Source: Thamnaconus septentrionalis (taxonomy: Eukaryota > Chordata > Actinopteri > Tetraodontiformes > Monacanthidae). Taken from it: 64,000 nucleotides of DNA. Below are positions 15,430 to 27,606 of this stretch, piece by piece (within the stretch, counting starts at the first letter, position 1; each line of letters starts with the position of its first letter). Position numbers and translations under genes: made by a program. The stretch covers positions 21,753,861 through 21,817,860 of the forward strand of contig CM020501.1 in assembly GCA_009823395.1 (NCBI GenBank), read 5' to 3'. A model generated the notes under the pieces. The model saw only the letters and a program-made list of their open reading frames with translations, ran no database searches and was not told the origin of the DNA.

Positions 15430-15692
15430 CGCGCCGGAAAAGGATTGTTGTGTGTCGGCTAGCTTGTTGCTCCGTGCTCGGGGTCTGTCGGCTGTCAGAC
15501 GGAGAGAAGCGGTTGCGATGCTCGTCGTGTGTCCGCGGTGCTGAAAGGACTTGGCCGGGTCAGGGGAAGGAAAAGAAGCGGACCGACGGGCCGTGGAAGG
15601 AGACCGGATGTGCCAGACGTCAACTTCCTGCCGTTAATCCCATTTTTAAAATCCCCACCGTGTTTACAAACCGGGATTAACGGGGCGGCCAG
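15430..15692 (+). other. Probable non-coding first exon of ccsap
   Basis: A GC- and CpG-rich stretch ends at a good donor (CCAG|GTGAGC, exon end 15692). It precedes the coding acceptor at 16529-16530. No long frame joins the coding exon, so it is read as 5' UTR. The start is estimated from where CpG density rises. Confidence 0.5.
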
Positions 15693-15857
15693 GTGAGCTT
15701 GAATATGGCTGTTTCCGCAGCGGTAGTTGCCCTTTAATCACCCAATTCTCGCGTTCGACGGAATTTCCGCTTTCAGCGGACACGCGCGACTGTCCTACAT
15801 CATCACCTCTTTTATATTCTCCTGTGAAATGTAGTTTTTCAAAGGCGACCTGTGACG

Positions 15858-15858
<1 letters not shown>

Positions 15859-15939
<81 letters not shown>
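15859..15939. repeat. (TG)n microsatellite
   Basis: About 40 uninterrupted TG units in the presumed first intron of ccsap. Confidence 0.95.
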
Positions 15940-15941
<2 letters not shown>

Positions 15942-16546
15942 ATAACAGCGCCGTATCTGGTTTCAGTGGGGGGGAAAATACAGCGGCACAGTAGCAATAA
16001 TTGGCCTTTCCACGGTAAAATGAGTGTAATATTGTGACAGAGCACTATATGAAACGTTTGGATCGATTGTAAATCCTATCTGATAGATCAGTTGGTTCAT
16101 TCTTTCGATTTAAATGAAATGATGTGAGTGAAAATATCAGAACAGTATACTATGTGTGTAGGCGGAGATATTCCGGAAATATGTATGATTGGATTTGGAC
16201 TCATGCATCAGGATAGTTTGGCGGTAATAGTCCTCAACCCCGTTGCTGTAATCTGATGTGTGGTAGGAGGTGGGCGGGGCTAACAGGTAAAATTATACCT
16301 GGCCGGAAGAACACGCCGGAGGCTGCAACAATCAGATGCACTCAGAGGCCTCGGGCTGCTTAATTTTACATGATAGTTAATCCTGTAAAAAAGAGAGACT
16401 CATTTCAATGTTCATTGATCAGAATATGGCTGACCAATCAGAAGCCTAGGAGCAGAAACAGTCGTTTCAGTTTCTGGAAAGTCATCTTGTTTTGTGTCAT
16501 TATTTGCGTGCTTATTTTTTCTTTTCACAGTCTTTCCCGAGGAGCC

Positions 16547-18650
16547 ATGGTGACCAAGAAAGTGCGCACAGAGTACATGAAGAAGTTCCGCGACCCCCGG
16601 TGGGACACCTTCTCCAAATGCTACGAGGACTCCCTGCGCTACCGGCTCACCCGCCGGGTGATGGAGCACTCCCACAAGCCCTGGTTCTGGGAGGGCTGGG
16701 ACAGCGGCTCCGAGTCCAGCGGCTGGTCCACACCCAGGCTGTCCCGGAACAAAATCGTCCCGCTGTCGCTCCCGCCCACCACTGCCACCGAGGCCAAGCA
16801 CAGGTCTCCCAGCCCCGGGGACACAGTGCCCCCTGTTGGGGCGGAGTCTGAGGCGGGAGGCGGAGAAGCCGCGGCAGAAGATCCACCGCCAACTGCAGGT
16901 CAGGGTTAGGGTTTGCACTAACTAGTTTCCTGTATCTGATTTTTTATTATTATTTATTTTTTTTTACCATCTTATACATCTGGATATCTGGTACTGGACT
17001 TCTTGAAGGGTTCTTTAGACAAACATTAGGGTGATGGAGGTTGGACTGTGGTGCAGGAGGTTGCTGATTTGACTCTCTTTGGACAACTCTGGGTTTGAAG
17101 GTCAAGGCTCAGAAGACTCAGTCCGTCGGGATGAACGGCTCAGTGGGTTGGTAGACTGGACTATCAATCAAGAGGTTGTGGGTTCAACTCTTATGTACTC
17201 TCATCTTTGCTTCTGAGTCTCTCCTAACAACCAACAGTCAACATTTTTGTACACATTTTTGTCATTAAAGGAGACTTGAACCAGCAACCTCCTGCACTAT
17301 AATATAGTATATAACCTACATCACCCTTATGTTTATCAGATGTTCAGATTCTGGTGCTGGTGCTCAAACTTCTCCTCATCAGTGGTTAAAGGCTGGTGGA
17401 GTTCTGCTGCTGTCGGGCCACTGCTTGGTTTTGTCCCAGTACAATTAGACATATATGTCCCTGGTTCTCCTGGTTCTCCTGGTTCTCCTGGTTCCCCTCA
17501 CGAGGGTTTTGTGAGAGCGCCTCCCTATCAGCAGGCCGCGTGGCCTCAGCAGGCGGCGACACTAAAAATATTTGCATGCTGGAGGTTCAGCGATCAGACA
17601 GTCGAGTTTCCTCCTGCTGGCACTGGGACGTTTTCAGTGGCTCTGCTCCAGACACGACGGCTTTCAAGTCGCTCCAGACGCTTAACTCTGAACAGCGACA
17701 GGAGTGGAAAAACCTTCAGGATCTGCGGCGGTGCAGTTATTCGGCATGCTGGTTGATATCCCACGATTCCAAATATGATGGCGTGGCTAATTCAGGGAAT
17801 CCTGGTCACATGACTCTCTAGAAGAGCCCCAGCAGACTCTGGTTTTCCCTCCCGTCTCCATCACTCTTCTGTCCAGGACCACTTTGTTTGTTCCAGTCCA
17901 GCTGAACCCTGAAAAAAAAATCCTGCCCACAGTCACCTGACTGTTCACACATGTAGTAATAGCAGTACATTTCTTTCCACGGGTTTTCTGAGGAAGGGAG
18001 AAGCTCCGATGATGCTGTGCAGAGGTTCCTCCTTGAGTCTCCTCTGCAGCTCAGTGAAGCTCCAGAGACTCATCCGACTTGAAATGAGACACCTTGTGTG
18101 TCTGCTGTTGCGTGTCCCAGTTGTAGAGAACGGCGTGCAGGAGGCCGGGAGCGGTGATGCAGCGACGGTGACAGCAGATGCGGCGGCTCCCAGCAGTCGA
18201 CCTCCAGCCGAGTCGGACACGGACAACGGCCCTGCCGACACGCCGTCATCGGACGGCGAGCCCTCCGACCCCCGGCGCCGCCGCCTGGCGCCGTCATCGC
18301 CGCCGCCAGGGTCCCGGGTCCGAACCGGGCGGCCAGACAGCTCGCCGCCGCCGCCGCCTGTCACGCGCAAACCGCCGCGAGCCAAGAGCCAACCGGCCAT
18401 CAGCACCAAGGACAGCCGGCGGACGTCCAGCCGAGTGGAGGGGCAGCAGGGGGCGGAGCTCCGGAGGACAGCCAACCACGTAAGAGCATCCCCGACTCCT
18501 CCCGTTAGTTGAGGAGAAACACACACAGATTCACACTTTTCATTGAAAACTTTGATGTCATGTGATCTTCTGGGTCACATGACACCAGTGGGGTGAGGGC
18601 GACACCCAACACCCTGCACACATCAATAATGGAAGGCCGTGCGTGCGTGC

Positions 18651-18681
<31 letters not shown>

Positions 18682-18888
18682 CTTGCGTGTGTGCATGTGT
18701 GTCCGTCCCAACAGAGCAACACCTCGGACGCCTGCGTCCAGACGCGGCGCCACAAGCGGAGCTCCGACCCGGAGCGCCGGCGTTCCCGCTCGGCCGACCT
18801 GGAGAAGCTGCGCAGCTCCCAGCTGACGGTGGCCAGCGACCACTGGGTGACTGAGTACATGCGCTGCTTCTCAGCCCGGCTGAGGTAG
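16547..18888 (+). CDS. ccsap: Centriole, cilia and spindle-associated protein
   Basis: A microtubule-binding protein of centrioles, cilia and spindle. Coding exons 16547-16898 (acceptor 16529-16530), 18121-18479 and 18715-18888 (TAG) give 294 residues; human CCSAP is about 270. The N-terminal block [20 protein letters not shown] followed by a [25 protein letters not shown] stretch and WFWEGWD is the conserved CCSAP N-terminus. The middle is disordered, Pro/Ser/Arg-rich and poorly conserved. The C-terminus ([20 protein letters not shown]) matches the conserved tail. The ATG has a strong context (GCCATGG). Human CCSAP neighbours ACTA1 on the same strand, which supports orthology. Intron 2 (16899-18120) holds SINE-like and minisatellite sequence. 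A frame open upstream of 16547 reads through the intron and is not the start. Confidence 0.92.
17035..17310. mobile_element. tRNA-like SINE remnants in ccsap intron
   Basis: A sequence near 17130-17190 reads GGCTCAGTGGGTTGGTAGAC and ends GTGGGTTCAACTC, like a polymerase III A box and B box (GGTTCRANYC). On either side, GTGCAGGAGGTTGCTG (about 17050) and its near reverse complement CAGCAACCTCCTGCAC (about 17284) form an inverted pair, the latter with an inverted B-box-like motif. The family is not identified. Confidence 0.4.
17460..17495. repeat. (CTGGTTCTC)n minisatellite
   Basis: Four 9-bp units in tandem in the second ccsap intron. Confidence 0.85.
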
Positions 18889-20835
18889 AGACCCGAGCGG
18901 GTGATGCACTCCTACAACAACAACAACAACAACGGCAACAACAACAACAACAAAAACAGTGTTTAAATCGTAATTTTGGAATGTTTTGAATTTATGGAGC
19001 ATGAAAGTTTCCAAACATGCTGCTCAGCTTTACTATTTCATTTCACACTTCCGTATCCCGTCCCGCTCTCTCCCCACGGCAGCTGTGAGTTTGATTCCCA
19101 GGCAGCAGACACTGCACAGTTTCTTTTTTGTTGATATATTTAACATTTTTTTTCAATTGTTCAAAATAGAAACGAGATGTTAGTCAGATTTAATGAGGAC
19201 TGGAGGTGTTGTTTTTTTTTTTGTGAGGTAGTGTTTTAGCGCTTCCAGCAACGACTGTTTCATACAAATGCAGCTTGTGGTTCATTTCACTTTAAAAAAA
19301 AAAAAAAATCTCATCTCAAATGGTGCTTCTCTGTTAGCCACTGTGCTAAAATGCTGACCTTTGACCTCCTGAAATTCACCTGCAGCTGATTATTCATGAG
19401 GCTTTTGAGCTTCTGGGCAGCAAAGACGCAGAACTTTTCAAGGTTTTTTTTTTTTTTAAATGTTGGGACTTAAAAGTGTGAAGTTGTTAGTTTATCTTCG
19501 TGTTTCAGTGCTTCTGGTAGAAGCCCCGCCCCTCGCTGACTTGGCAGCAGCTATGAACATGACACATGGTGATAATGTTGATGTCAGGCCTCTGAACCAG
19601 GTGATTATTGATAGTTCTCTTTCTTTTTAAGAATTTAAATATTTAACTCCTTTAGGATGTGAAAAAAATAACAAATAAATGGGGAATGTTTCACGTGAAA
19701 AGTGGATAAGCGGCGATCAGATTGTAAATATTGGCTGCCAACCGTCCTGTGTGTGTGTGTGTCTGTGTGCAACATGTATGTTTACACTTGAAACAGGATG
19801 GATGTAAATTCACAGAGAATGTTTTTGGTGACACTGGAATGTGCACGTTTTTGTTGACCTCCATTTATCGCACTGACGTTCCGCTGATCAGCAGAACGCT
19901 CACCTTACACTCGCTCACCTCATTTTGATTCTACGATCAGATCTCAGCTTCTGGCATGTTTTAAATGTTCAATAATTCCTACATTTTTAATATGGGGTTC
20001 ATTTGATAACTTGACAAAATTCTCCATCCAATTTTCACATAAAAAGCTGTAAAAACAAACTTTATTAAATCAGAAAATCTAAAGAAAGCATATTCTAGTC
20101 TAGACTGTGTTTGTAAAGCAAAAAAAAGAAAGATTTTTTTGTCCAGATTTAAAACGTAATATATACTATATAATATATTTTAAAAAAAAGTTTGAAAATA
20201 TTTCCAGACCAGATATTTTAGATTATGGCAAAAGACTGTGGTATTAAAAAAAAGTCACTGTTTGATTTCTAAGTGTGACGACGTGATGTTTCTCAGGTAT
20301 TAACTCAAAAGTAAAACTGACACTCGGCTTCAGATGGTTGCTGGGTTTTTTTTTTTTTCTTCCCCTTTTTGTTTCCTTGTCAGTTTCATTGAGACAATCA
20401 CGCAGGGACCTCTAGGTGGACTCTTATTTTGAAAGTCACCTCTTGCTGTTTTCTTCAGAAGTTTTGAGTTCATTTCAACAGTTTACATTGCTGCTCAGTG
20501 TTGCCGTTTTCACTCACTTGTCACGGTTTTCTGTCAATAAAACCCGCTTAAGTAACTTGTGTGTGAATCAAATTGACTTCCCTCTCGATTCAGCCGCTGC
20601 TTTTACACGTCTGCTGCCTTTGATCAGCTTTGGAAATCACACAGTGGGTTTGTTGAGACGTGGAAGAGCAGAACGACCACTAGGCCTTTAATCCAATCAG
20701 GCGACAGTTGGCACTTTATAAGATTACAGCAGCCGGACTGGCGGAGCAGGACTTCCTGCTCGCAGGATCAGCTTTTCTGCTCAGTGCTGCACAAAAAAGT
20801 AAACATATGAATGAATAAAAATGAAAACACAGGAT
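18889..20835 (+). other. Probable long 3' UTR of ccsap
   Basis: About 1.9 kb without a recognised gene between the ccsap stop and an AATAAA at 20813-20818. An internal AATAAA near 20535 could give a shorter form. Contains a CAA-type run near 18917-18955. UTR extent is inferred, with no transcript evidence. Confidence 0.55.
20813..20818 (+). terminator. ccsap polyadenylation signal (candidate)
   Basis: AATAAA on the plus strand, 33 bases left of the minus-strand AATAAA of cdc6, so the two transcripts would end head-on at about 20830-20840. Confidence 0.6.
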
Positions 20836-20850
20836 GGACTTTACTGTGGG

Positions 20851-20856
20851 TTTATT
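20851..20856 (-). terminator. cdc6 polyadenylation signal
   Basis: TTTATT on the plus strand (AATAAA on minus), 266 bases beyond the cdc6 stop codon. Confidence 0.75.
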
Positions 20857-21121
20857 CACAGCATAAAAGTGGAAAAGTTTCTCGGGGGAACAGAAACACA
20901 TGCTGCGTCACAACGGAACCCAAAATCATCCAGTAGCAACCGAAAAGTAAGAGGGCTAATGAACGACGACAAAAACAAAAGAAAAATCCTAATATTAATA
21001 AAAAAGTTAAAAAGAAATTTCAGCTTATAATTAAAAAAATCTGTACAGGTTCTCAGCAAAAATGAGAATGGAAATAAAATGTACAACAATTCTATTAAAA
21101 GAAATGTAAAATAAGTGAGAT

Positions 21122-24100
21122 TCAGGAGGGCAGGCCTGCAGTGAGGATGCTGCCCAGCAGGGTGCGATCTTTCAGGGCATTCTCAACGTCCCGTTCTTCA
21201 ATCCTCAGGGACACCTGCAGCAAACACACCAACACACGTTCAGGTTCACACCACAATCTACAAACAGCAACAGCAACAGCAGCAACACCACGCCTGTCCT
21301 TTCTGCTTTAAAATGACAGTTTGAAAATCAAAGTCTAGGATTCATCGGTCAAACTGGGACGACTGCAAGCCTGTCACTGACGCAGCAGCGCCCCCAGCTG
21401 GCCATGGCCAGGACGCTGACTGCCTGCCCAGCACACTTAAATTAAGACATTAAAAACTTGTTAGAGGTCAGAGGTCAGTTTTTTTTACATGTCAAACTTG
21501 GGACAAAAAAAAAAAGTGCTGGACTTATTTATGGAGGAAATATGAAAAATACGGGGGGGCGGAGTCTTAATACATGTCAACGAACTCCAAAGACCAATAA
21601 AAAAACCTAAAAAAAACAAACATCCTTTTCTTCCTTCTGTTCCTGTTCTTGGAGGAGGCTGTAAACAGAGGGCTAAACCTGCTGTTTAATTTTTTGAGAC
21701 GAAGAAATCAGCCCCAGGAGGAGGTGAGGACAGAAGGTGTCGGACCTGCTGCCCCCTCTGGTTTAGAATTGAACACAATAAATGTGCTTTATTGATCCCA
21801 AATTGGGAAACTACACTGTTGCAATCTATATACAACAAACAAACAAACAAACAAGAGCAGATGTGCACAAGTTTCCAGCCAGATGAAGGTGTGTGTGTGT
21901 GTGTGTATGTACCTTGGTGAGTCGAGCCTCTTTGGCTTTTTTCAGGGCGAAGATCCCTCGACTCTCCAGCAGGGAGCAGAGCGACAGGCACTCGGTCTGA
22001 CCCACGGCCGACACTTGTCGTCGGGCGCACACTCGGCTGTAGACCTCGTTGAGCTGAAACACACGGCAGACAGCGGTCAGGCGGGGTGGAAAGGGGGCAG
22101 ATGACATCATCATCATCATCAGTGCTGTTGGGATTACTCCATAAAACTACTGATTACTCTTTAAAAAGTCATGTAATTACTTTGTTAACTACTTTGATTC
22201 ATAAGTAATCAATTACTTATTACTAATTACTTTTGTTAAAAAATAAAGTAACAGTTGCTCAGTGCTTTGGAATGAACTTAAAGTGCAAGATTTTGCAATT
22301 GCAAATATTGCCTCTCTTCCCTCAACATGAATGAATGTTTGCTCTCTAAACACAAACTGCACATTTAACAGAGCAAACTGATGTACAGCACTGGTGCCTT
22401 TTGCACAGCCCATATTGTTAAAATAATCTGCGACATTGTTGTTTTTCTAAATTTAAGACAATTTGTGGCTAATAAGGCATTTTTAGCTTGCAAAATATTT
22501 CGGAAAAGTAACGGACTCGTTACTTGATAAAGTAATTATGATATAATAACCAGTTTTGCCACCGCAATCCCGTTACATTACTCCGTTATTAAAAAAGTAG
22601 CTGAATTACAGTAGTGGATTACTTGCTAATAGATTACTCGCCAACACTGATCATCATCATGGAGCTGCTCACTGCCGACTCACCTTCCCCAGGACGACCT
22701 CCTTGCTCCGCCCCTGCCTGGTCAGCAGCAGCAGGCAGCAGACCAGCAGCTTCTGCTGCAGCGGGAAACTCTCTCCGTCCGAGGCTCCGCCCCCGCAACT
22801 CTGCGACGTCATCCGGTCGCCGTACACCTCCGCCAGCACCCGGGCCACCTGCGGCAGGCTGACCCGCGAGCCTGCGTGACACCGGAGGGAGAAGGGGGGT
22901 GAAGTTAGCGGCGAGACCAGGCGAGGGTGAAAAGATGGGCTTGCAGTAATTGGTGGTGGCGGCGACGCTCACCTTTGGGTTCGACCTTGGGCCCGGGAGA
23001 GCGCCTCCTCTCGTCGCACTCCACCACCTCCACCGCTCGCCTGGAGGGAAAAAACAAAGAACAGGGGGTCAAAATACTGAGCAATTAAAGAAACAAGCGG
23101 AGAGAAAAAAATAAATCATATAAATCACTGTGTTGTATTTAACTACAACACAGTGTGATTCTATGTTTAAGTCGCCGAATGGTTGTATCCACATCTGCAA
23201 GTAATCAATGCCTCAGAATTCAGAACCATTCAAAAACTATTTGACCATTTTTCTATTGTCATTTAACACAGAACTGAGCCATATGTGTGGCTGCCTATAT
23301 GTGTCATGTTCCTTTATTGACTAAACAAAAGCAGGGCTGCTTTTAAAATAAGAGAAATTAAACAAAATGTGAAAATTGCACCCGTTCAGTTGAAGCGCTG
23401 AACTTAAAATAAATACGTAAAATACAACGAACGGGAGGAGAAGCTTGAATTTCTCCTTTTCTGTCATACCGTCTCGACTCGAAACACTATTTTCCGTAAT
23501 CTCACTTCAGATTTACATGCGTCTTCAAAACCAAGGTCATAATTGCATTCCTACTTTGGCACTTTTCAATAAGCTCCAGTTTGTGAGCATGAAACACCCT
23601 CACAGTCGGTGACGTACCTGCAGATGTCCAGAGCCTTCCTGGCGTCTCCAGACACCGCCGACACTTTACGGGCACAGAACTGCACCGCTGACGCGTCCAT
23701 GATACTGTCAGCTGACGCCTGTGAGGGGAAGGAAAAAAATTATTATTACAATTTATTTTAAATGAGAGACTCTGGCTAAACTCCAAAGTTTCTACTCCTA
23801 TTCCTTGTGGTGAAACACAAGACAGAGAAGTAACTCCCATAAATAACAATTAATTTTGTAGAAAAAAACTCTACAAAATAACAAAGAAAAGAGAGTAGGT
23901 AACAATATTTAAACCCAACAATGTCAACAAGGCAACAAAGAACGTGTGTCAGGACAAGCTGTGAGGAAGTTGGAGTCGTTTGCTTTAACGTCTAGAAGAG
24001 AAACCGCCGCTAAAGTATCGATCTCGTCAGCCCTGCCCGAGTTCCTTACCTGAGCGAGCCGGTCCTGGACGATGGCCACCAGCTCCTGCCGACTGTAGGG

Positions 24101-26611
24101 AGGGAAGTTCAACAGCTGAGGGCGACATTGAGGCCGAGCCTGCAGCCGCGGCAGGATGCGGTCAGTCAGGTCCAGAGCGTTGGCGATGCCTGAGGATGAA
24201 GGATGACCGTGATGATCGGGAGGAACTACAGAGTTTTCCAACGAGTGCCCTCGGAAGAGGTGGTGGCGACCTTACCGATGAGGCAGAGGCGGGACCTGGG
24301 CAGGTAGGGCCACTCGAAGATGGTGTAGAGGACGTCCTGAGCCTTGCTGTCCAGCTGGTCCATCTCATCCAGAACCAACAGCCTGGACGGATGAGAGACA
24401 GTGAGTGAGTAGCTGTGTTTCCATTTCACAAAACCTAAATATTGCAATAGAAAAATGGTCATGGAAACGCCAACGTTTCGATTTCGTGATTCGAAAAAAG
24501 TGATTAGCATGACGAACAAAGGAGGGAATTTTATTTCGACAACTGCGTTTCCATTGCACCTAGAATTGCGCAAAACTGAAATATCGCAATAAAAAAATTG
24601 GAGCTCTGAAAAACCTCTCAATATGGCTAAAATGTTTTTACGCTCTCATGAGGTGGTTTTTCAGACGTATCTATAGAGTGGTATATCGCAAAAGTGACAT
24701 GGAAACACTTTTCGCATTTATGTGTCGCCGGACGCGACATACGGGGTCATGTGACCAGTTCACTTCAAGTGAAAATGGCGCGTTATGTTTGGACTGAGGA
24801 GGAGACGGAATATTTTTTACCAGCAATCAAAGAGAAAAATTTAAAAACCCTTCTTCACAGCAAACAAATGCAAACAAACAAAAGCAAATGTAATTCTCGT
24901 GAATCTCACGGGACGAGATTTTACGAGAAATGCGGCGTATGTGCTTCACACTATTCAATGGAAACACCACCACCAAATTTTAGAAATACTGTTTTTATTT
25001 TTGCGAAAAACCATAATGGAGTGAGTGGCCAGTGAGTCTGGGTTCACGCTGACCTAGACCCAACCCACGGCGATGGGGCCGTGCTACTCACACAGCATGT
25101 CCGGGTTCCGTCAGGAACTTCTGCAGGCCGCTGTGACCGCCTGACATCCTCAGCGCCTCGGCCAGCAGCGGGAAGATGGAGTGGGAGCTCCGCACGCTCA
25201 TGCAGTTGATCAGCACCGTCTGCACCTGGGTCAGCTCGGACTGAAGGGGGCGCACACACATAGGCATGAACAAACTCTTCCCCTCACTCCACTGCTGACA
25301 CCTAGTGGCAGTGCAGGCTCACTGCGGGCTTCCTCACCTTCATCTCCTGCAGGACACTCTTGAGACAGGCCGTCTTGCCCGTCCCAGGAGCCCCGGAGAT
25401 GTAGAGGCTGCCGGGCGGCTGCTGCAGCAGCTTCTCCTCCAGGAAGCGGCGGATGGCGGCCCGCTCGGTGTCCCGGGACAGGAGGCGCTCAGGGATGGCA
25501 GTATGGAGCGCCTGCTTCACGCTGTGGAACCTGGACTCTGGAGGAAAGGAGAAGAAGAAGGCGGCGTGAGGTGAAGGTCATGTTTGAAAAAACCAGCAGG
25601 CGAAAGTCGAGAGCCTCACTTTCTGCAAAGGGCGGAGTCACCGGCAGCTTCTTCAGCATCTTCCGTGGCTCCTTGGCCGGCGTCCCCTGCCGCTTCGCGG
25701 ACTGGGCGGCGGCAGCGGGTGAAGGCGAGGGAGGTGGCAGGTGGCTGGTGGCGACCGGGGAGTTCTCGTCGAAGCCGAGCTTCCTCGGCGACGGGCGGCT
25801 CAACTTGGGCGGCGAGCCGAGCAGGTCGCTGCTAACATTGCGGCCGTTCTCGTCTCCTTCAGAGAAAAAATAAATAAATAAATAAAAAACACAGAAGCAT
25901 CTTATTTGTCTGGTTTTTAAAAAGGTCCAGTGTGTAAAATGTAGCTTGATTTATGATTTTTATATCCTTAAAAGCTCAATATACTTTCCATAAATGCATT
26001 AATAAAAGTGTTTAATGGCAGTGCAATAAAAGTAATTTGGTTTTCCTACCCTTACAGCGGTTCTCATACATATAACAATATATAGGAGAACTTGCTCCCA
26101 GTTTCTTACGCCGTTATATTTTAAGGAACCCCGTCTAACAGTGCTCCAAATATGAAACGCACCATCAGGTGGGCTTCCTTAAAATATTTTACACACTGGA
26201 CCTTTAAGACTAAACTAGCTGGGTCTTAATAATATAAAAAGTTTGGACTTTGCTGATGACAACTAGACTAAGCTAAGCTAAAACCATAACAGGAAGTGAC
26301 CGTCTCCTACCTGTGCGTTTGCGGGGGCTGAGAGGAAGTCGAGGCTGCAGGTGAGGGGAAAGCGACGGCGGCGGCCGGGCAGCGCCAGAACTCTGGGTGG
26401 ACCGAGGGGTCAGCTGGGGTCGACCCGGGGTCAGGGGTGCTTCCCGGGTCAAAGTGAGTGTGACCTGCTGGGGTTTGAGTTTGGTGGGGGAAGGAGCCGC
26501 CGGCTCGTCGGGTGGCAGCGCCTTGGAGCGGGAGGTGGTCCGGCTGGACTTGCGGCGGGGGAAGGCCAGCTGAGGCTGGGCGTGGCCCTGGGAGGAGCGC
26601 GTGCAGGGCAT
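21122..26611 (-). CDS. cdc6: Cell division control protein 6 (replication licensing)
   Basis: AAA+ ATPase that binds ORC at origins and loads Cdt1-MCM2-7 in G1. Coding exons in reading order: 26611-26311, 25856-25620, 25537-25338, 25240-25092, 24382-24276, 24189-24050, 23718-23618, 23040-22973, 22871-22684, 22053-21913, 21214-21122 (TGA). They total 574 residues; human CDC6 is 560. The N-terminus is disordered and Pro/Ser-rich with basic and CDK-type motifs ([21 protein letters not shown]). Walker A is [12 protein letters not shown], Walker B is [12 protein letters not shown], and the sensor 1 region is [17 protein letters not shown]. The C-terminal winged helix has [11 protein letters not shown] and SECLSL and ends ILTAGLPS. 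All splice phases agree. Start chosen at the first Met matching MP-TRS of other CDC6 proteins. Upstream of it (in the coding direction) lies a non-coding exon 1. Human CDC6 sits next to WIPF2, as here apart from the receptor block. Confidence 0.96.
22120..22649. mobile_element. hAT-type MITE in cdc6 intron
   Basis: A 530-bp AT-rich element between cdc6 exons 22871-22684 and 22053-21913. Its ends are CAGTG...TTGGG and the reverse complement of CCAACACTG. The 8-bp sequence ATCATCAT lies directly outside both ends (22112-22119, 22650-22657), matching the hAT target size, although it sits in an ATC-rich tract so part may be chance. The interior repeats ATTACT/AGTAAT motifs. No coding capacity. 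Confidence 0.7.
24407..25034. mobile_element. Dispersed DNA-transposon fragment, copy 1
   Basis: Fills most of the cdc6 intron 24383-25091. It starts AGTAGCTGTGTTTCCATTT and shares several hundred bases with 56700-57244, including TGATTAGCA, ACAAAGGAGGGAATTT, ATGGAAACACTTTT and a short frame [15 protein letters not shown]. That frame resembles the SANT/Myb-like protein of Harbinger transposons (inference). The right end is truncated relative to copy 2. Confidence 0.65.
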
Positions 26612-27486
26612 TCTGTAGGGTTTTGATCTGAAACACAAACAAGGGATGATTAGTCACGACTGGGACTGATTTTTTATTTCTTTTTTACTTCAACTGCTTT
26701 ACTAAACATGTTTGGGATAAAATTCCTAGGTATGATTGCTTGCTATTCTGCATGTATTTAATGTGAGACAATGAACCTTCCCTTGTTAGAAAGAAAAAAA
26801 ACTCCTAAACTGACAGACTGATTAGCAGCTCGGACCTTCTGCTGCTCTTCCAGATGGTTTGCAATTAAACTAGAAAATACTTAACTCATAGAATATGGCA
26901 GAAAACAGTTGATTCCTAAAAAAAATTATTGATTTATAAAATAATACATGTTTGAAAAACAGAGACCAGCTCATGAATGAATTCAGGACAGGATGGAGCA
27001 GCTGGATATGGAATCACAGGAATGCCAAAAATGAATGAATAAATAATAAATATAAAGCGCTTTACCAGATGGTAAAAGCAAAGGCAAAAGGCAAAACTTT
27101 TGTCATTGTTTTTTTTCAATTTGTCATTTACAATGACAAAAAGGAAAAGACAAATACAAAATGTACCTATACATTTTGTATACATACAATTACATACACG
27201 CATAAAAATACAGGCTGGAAATCAGACCCACCGGAAGCTGTGACGGCATACAGGTGGTGATATTTCAGTGTTTAATATCACGTAAAAAGCGCGAAACGCG
27301 CGGCAAACAATACGGCGCGGCTCCGTAATGGCGCCAAAGACAGCAGCCGGCATCCGCTGACGTCACAGCACAAACTTCGCTCTGCCGTTTTAATCAAACT
27401 AATATAACCAAAACCCGCAGACATGTAGTATTTCAACAGATAACTTTTAGTAGATGAAAAGGGAAATAGAAGTGCAAATTATGTGT

Positions 27487-27498
27487 TTTGGCGCCAAA
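27487..27498. promoter_or_regulatory. Palindromic E2F site in cdc6 intron 1
   Basis: TTTGGCGCCAAA is a full 12-bp palindrome of two overlapping E2F half-sites, the form best bound by E2F-DP dimers. Confidence 0.65.
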
Positions 27499-27606
27499 CT
27501 AACCGAGTTGAGGAAGTGAAGAGAAACGCTTCCGGCGCCCGACAGCACGAGAACTTATTTACGCCGAAAGGTTACAAATGTCGTCAACTGTTGGAGAGGG
27601 ACGTAC

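Noticed and set aside
16370..16546. N-terminal extension of ccsap from an upstream in-frame Met
   Set aside because: A strong acceptor (CTTTTCACAG, ending at 16530) lies inside the extension, the residues before the GCCATGG start show no resemblance to CCSAP, and the stretch is AT-rich like an intron.
24694..25035. Small protein gene starting [15 protein letters not shown]
   Set aside because: The same sequence recurs at about 57000 within a transposon-like repeat and is soon broken; it is a transposon remnant, not a host gene.
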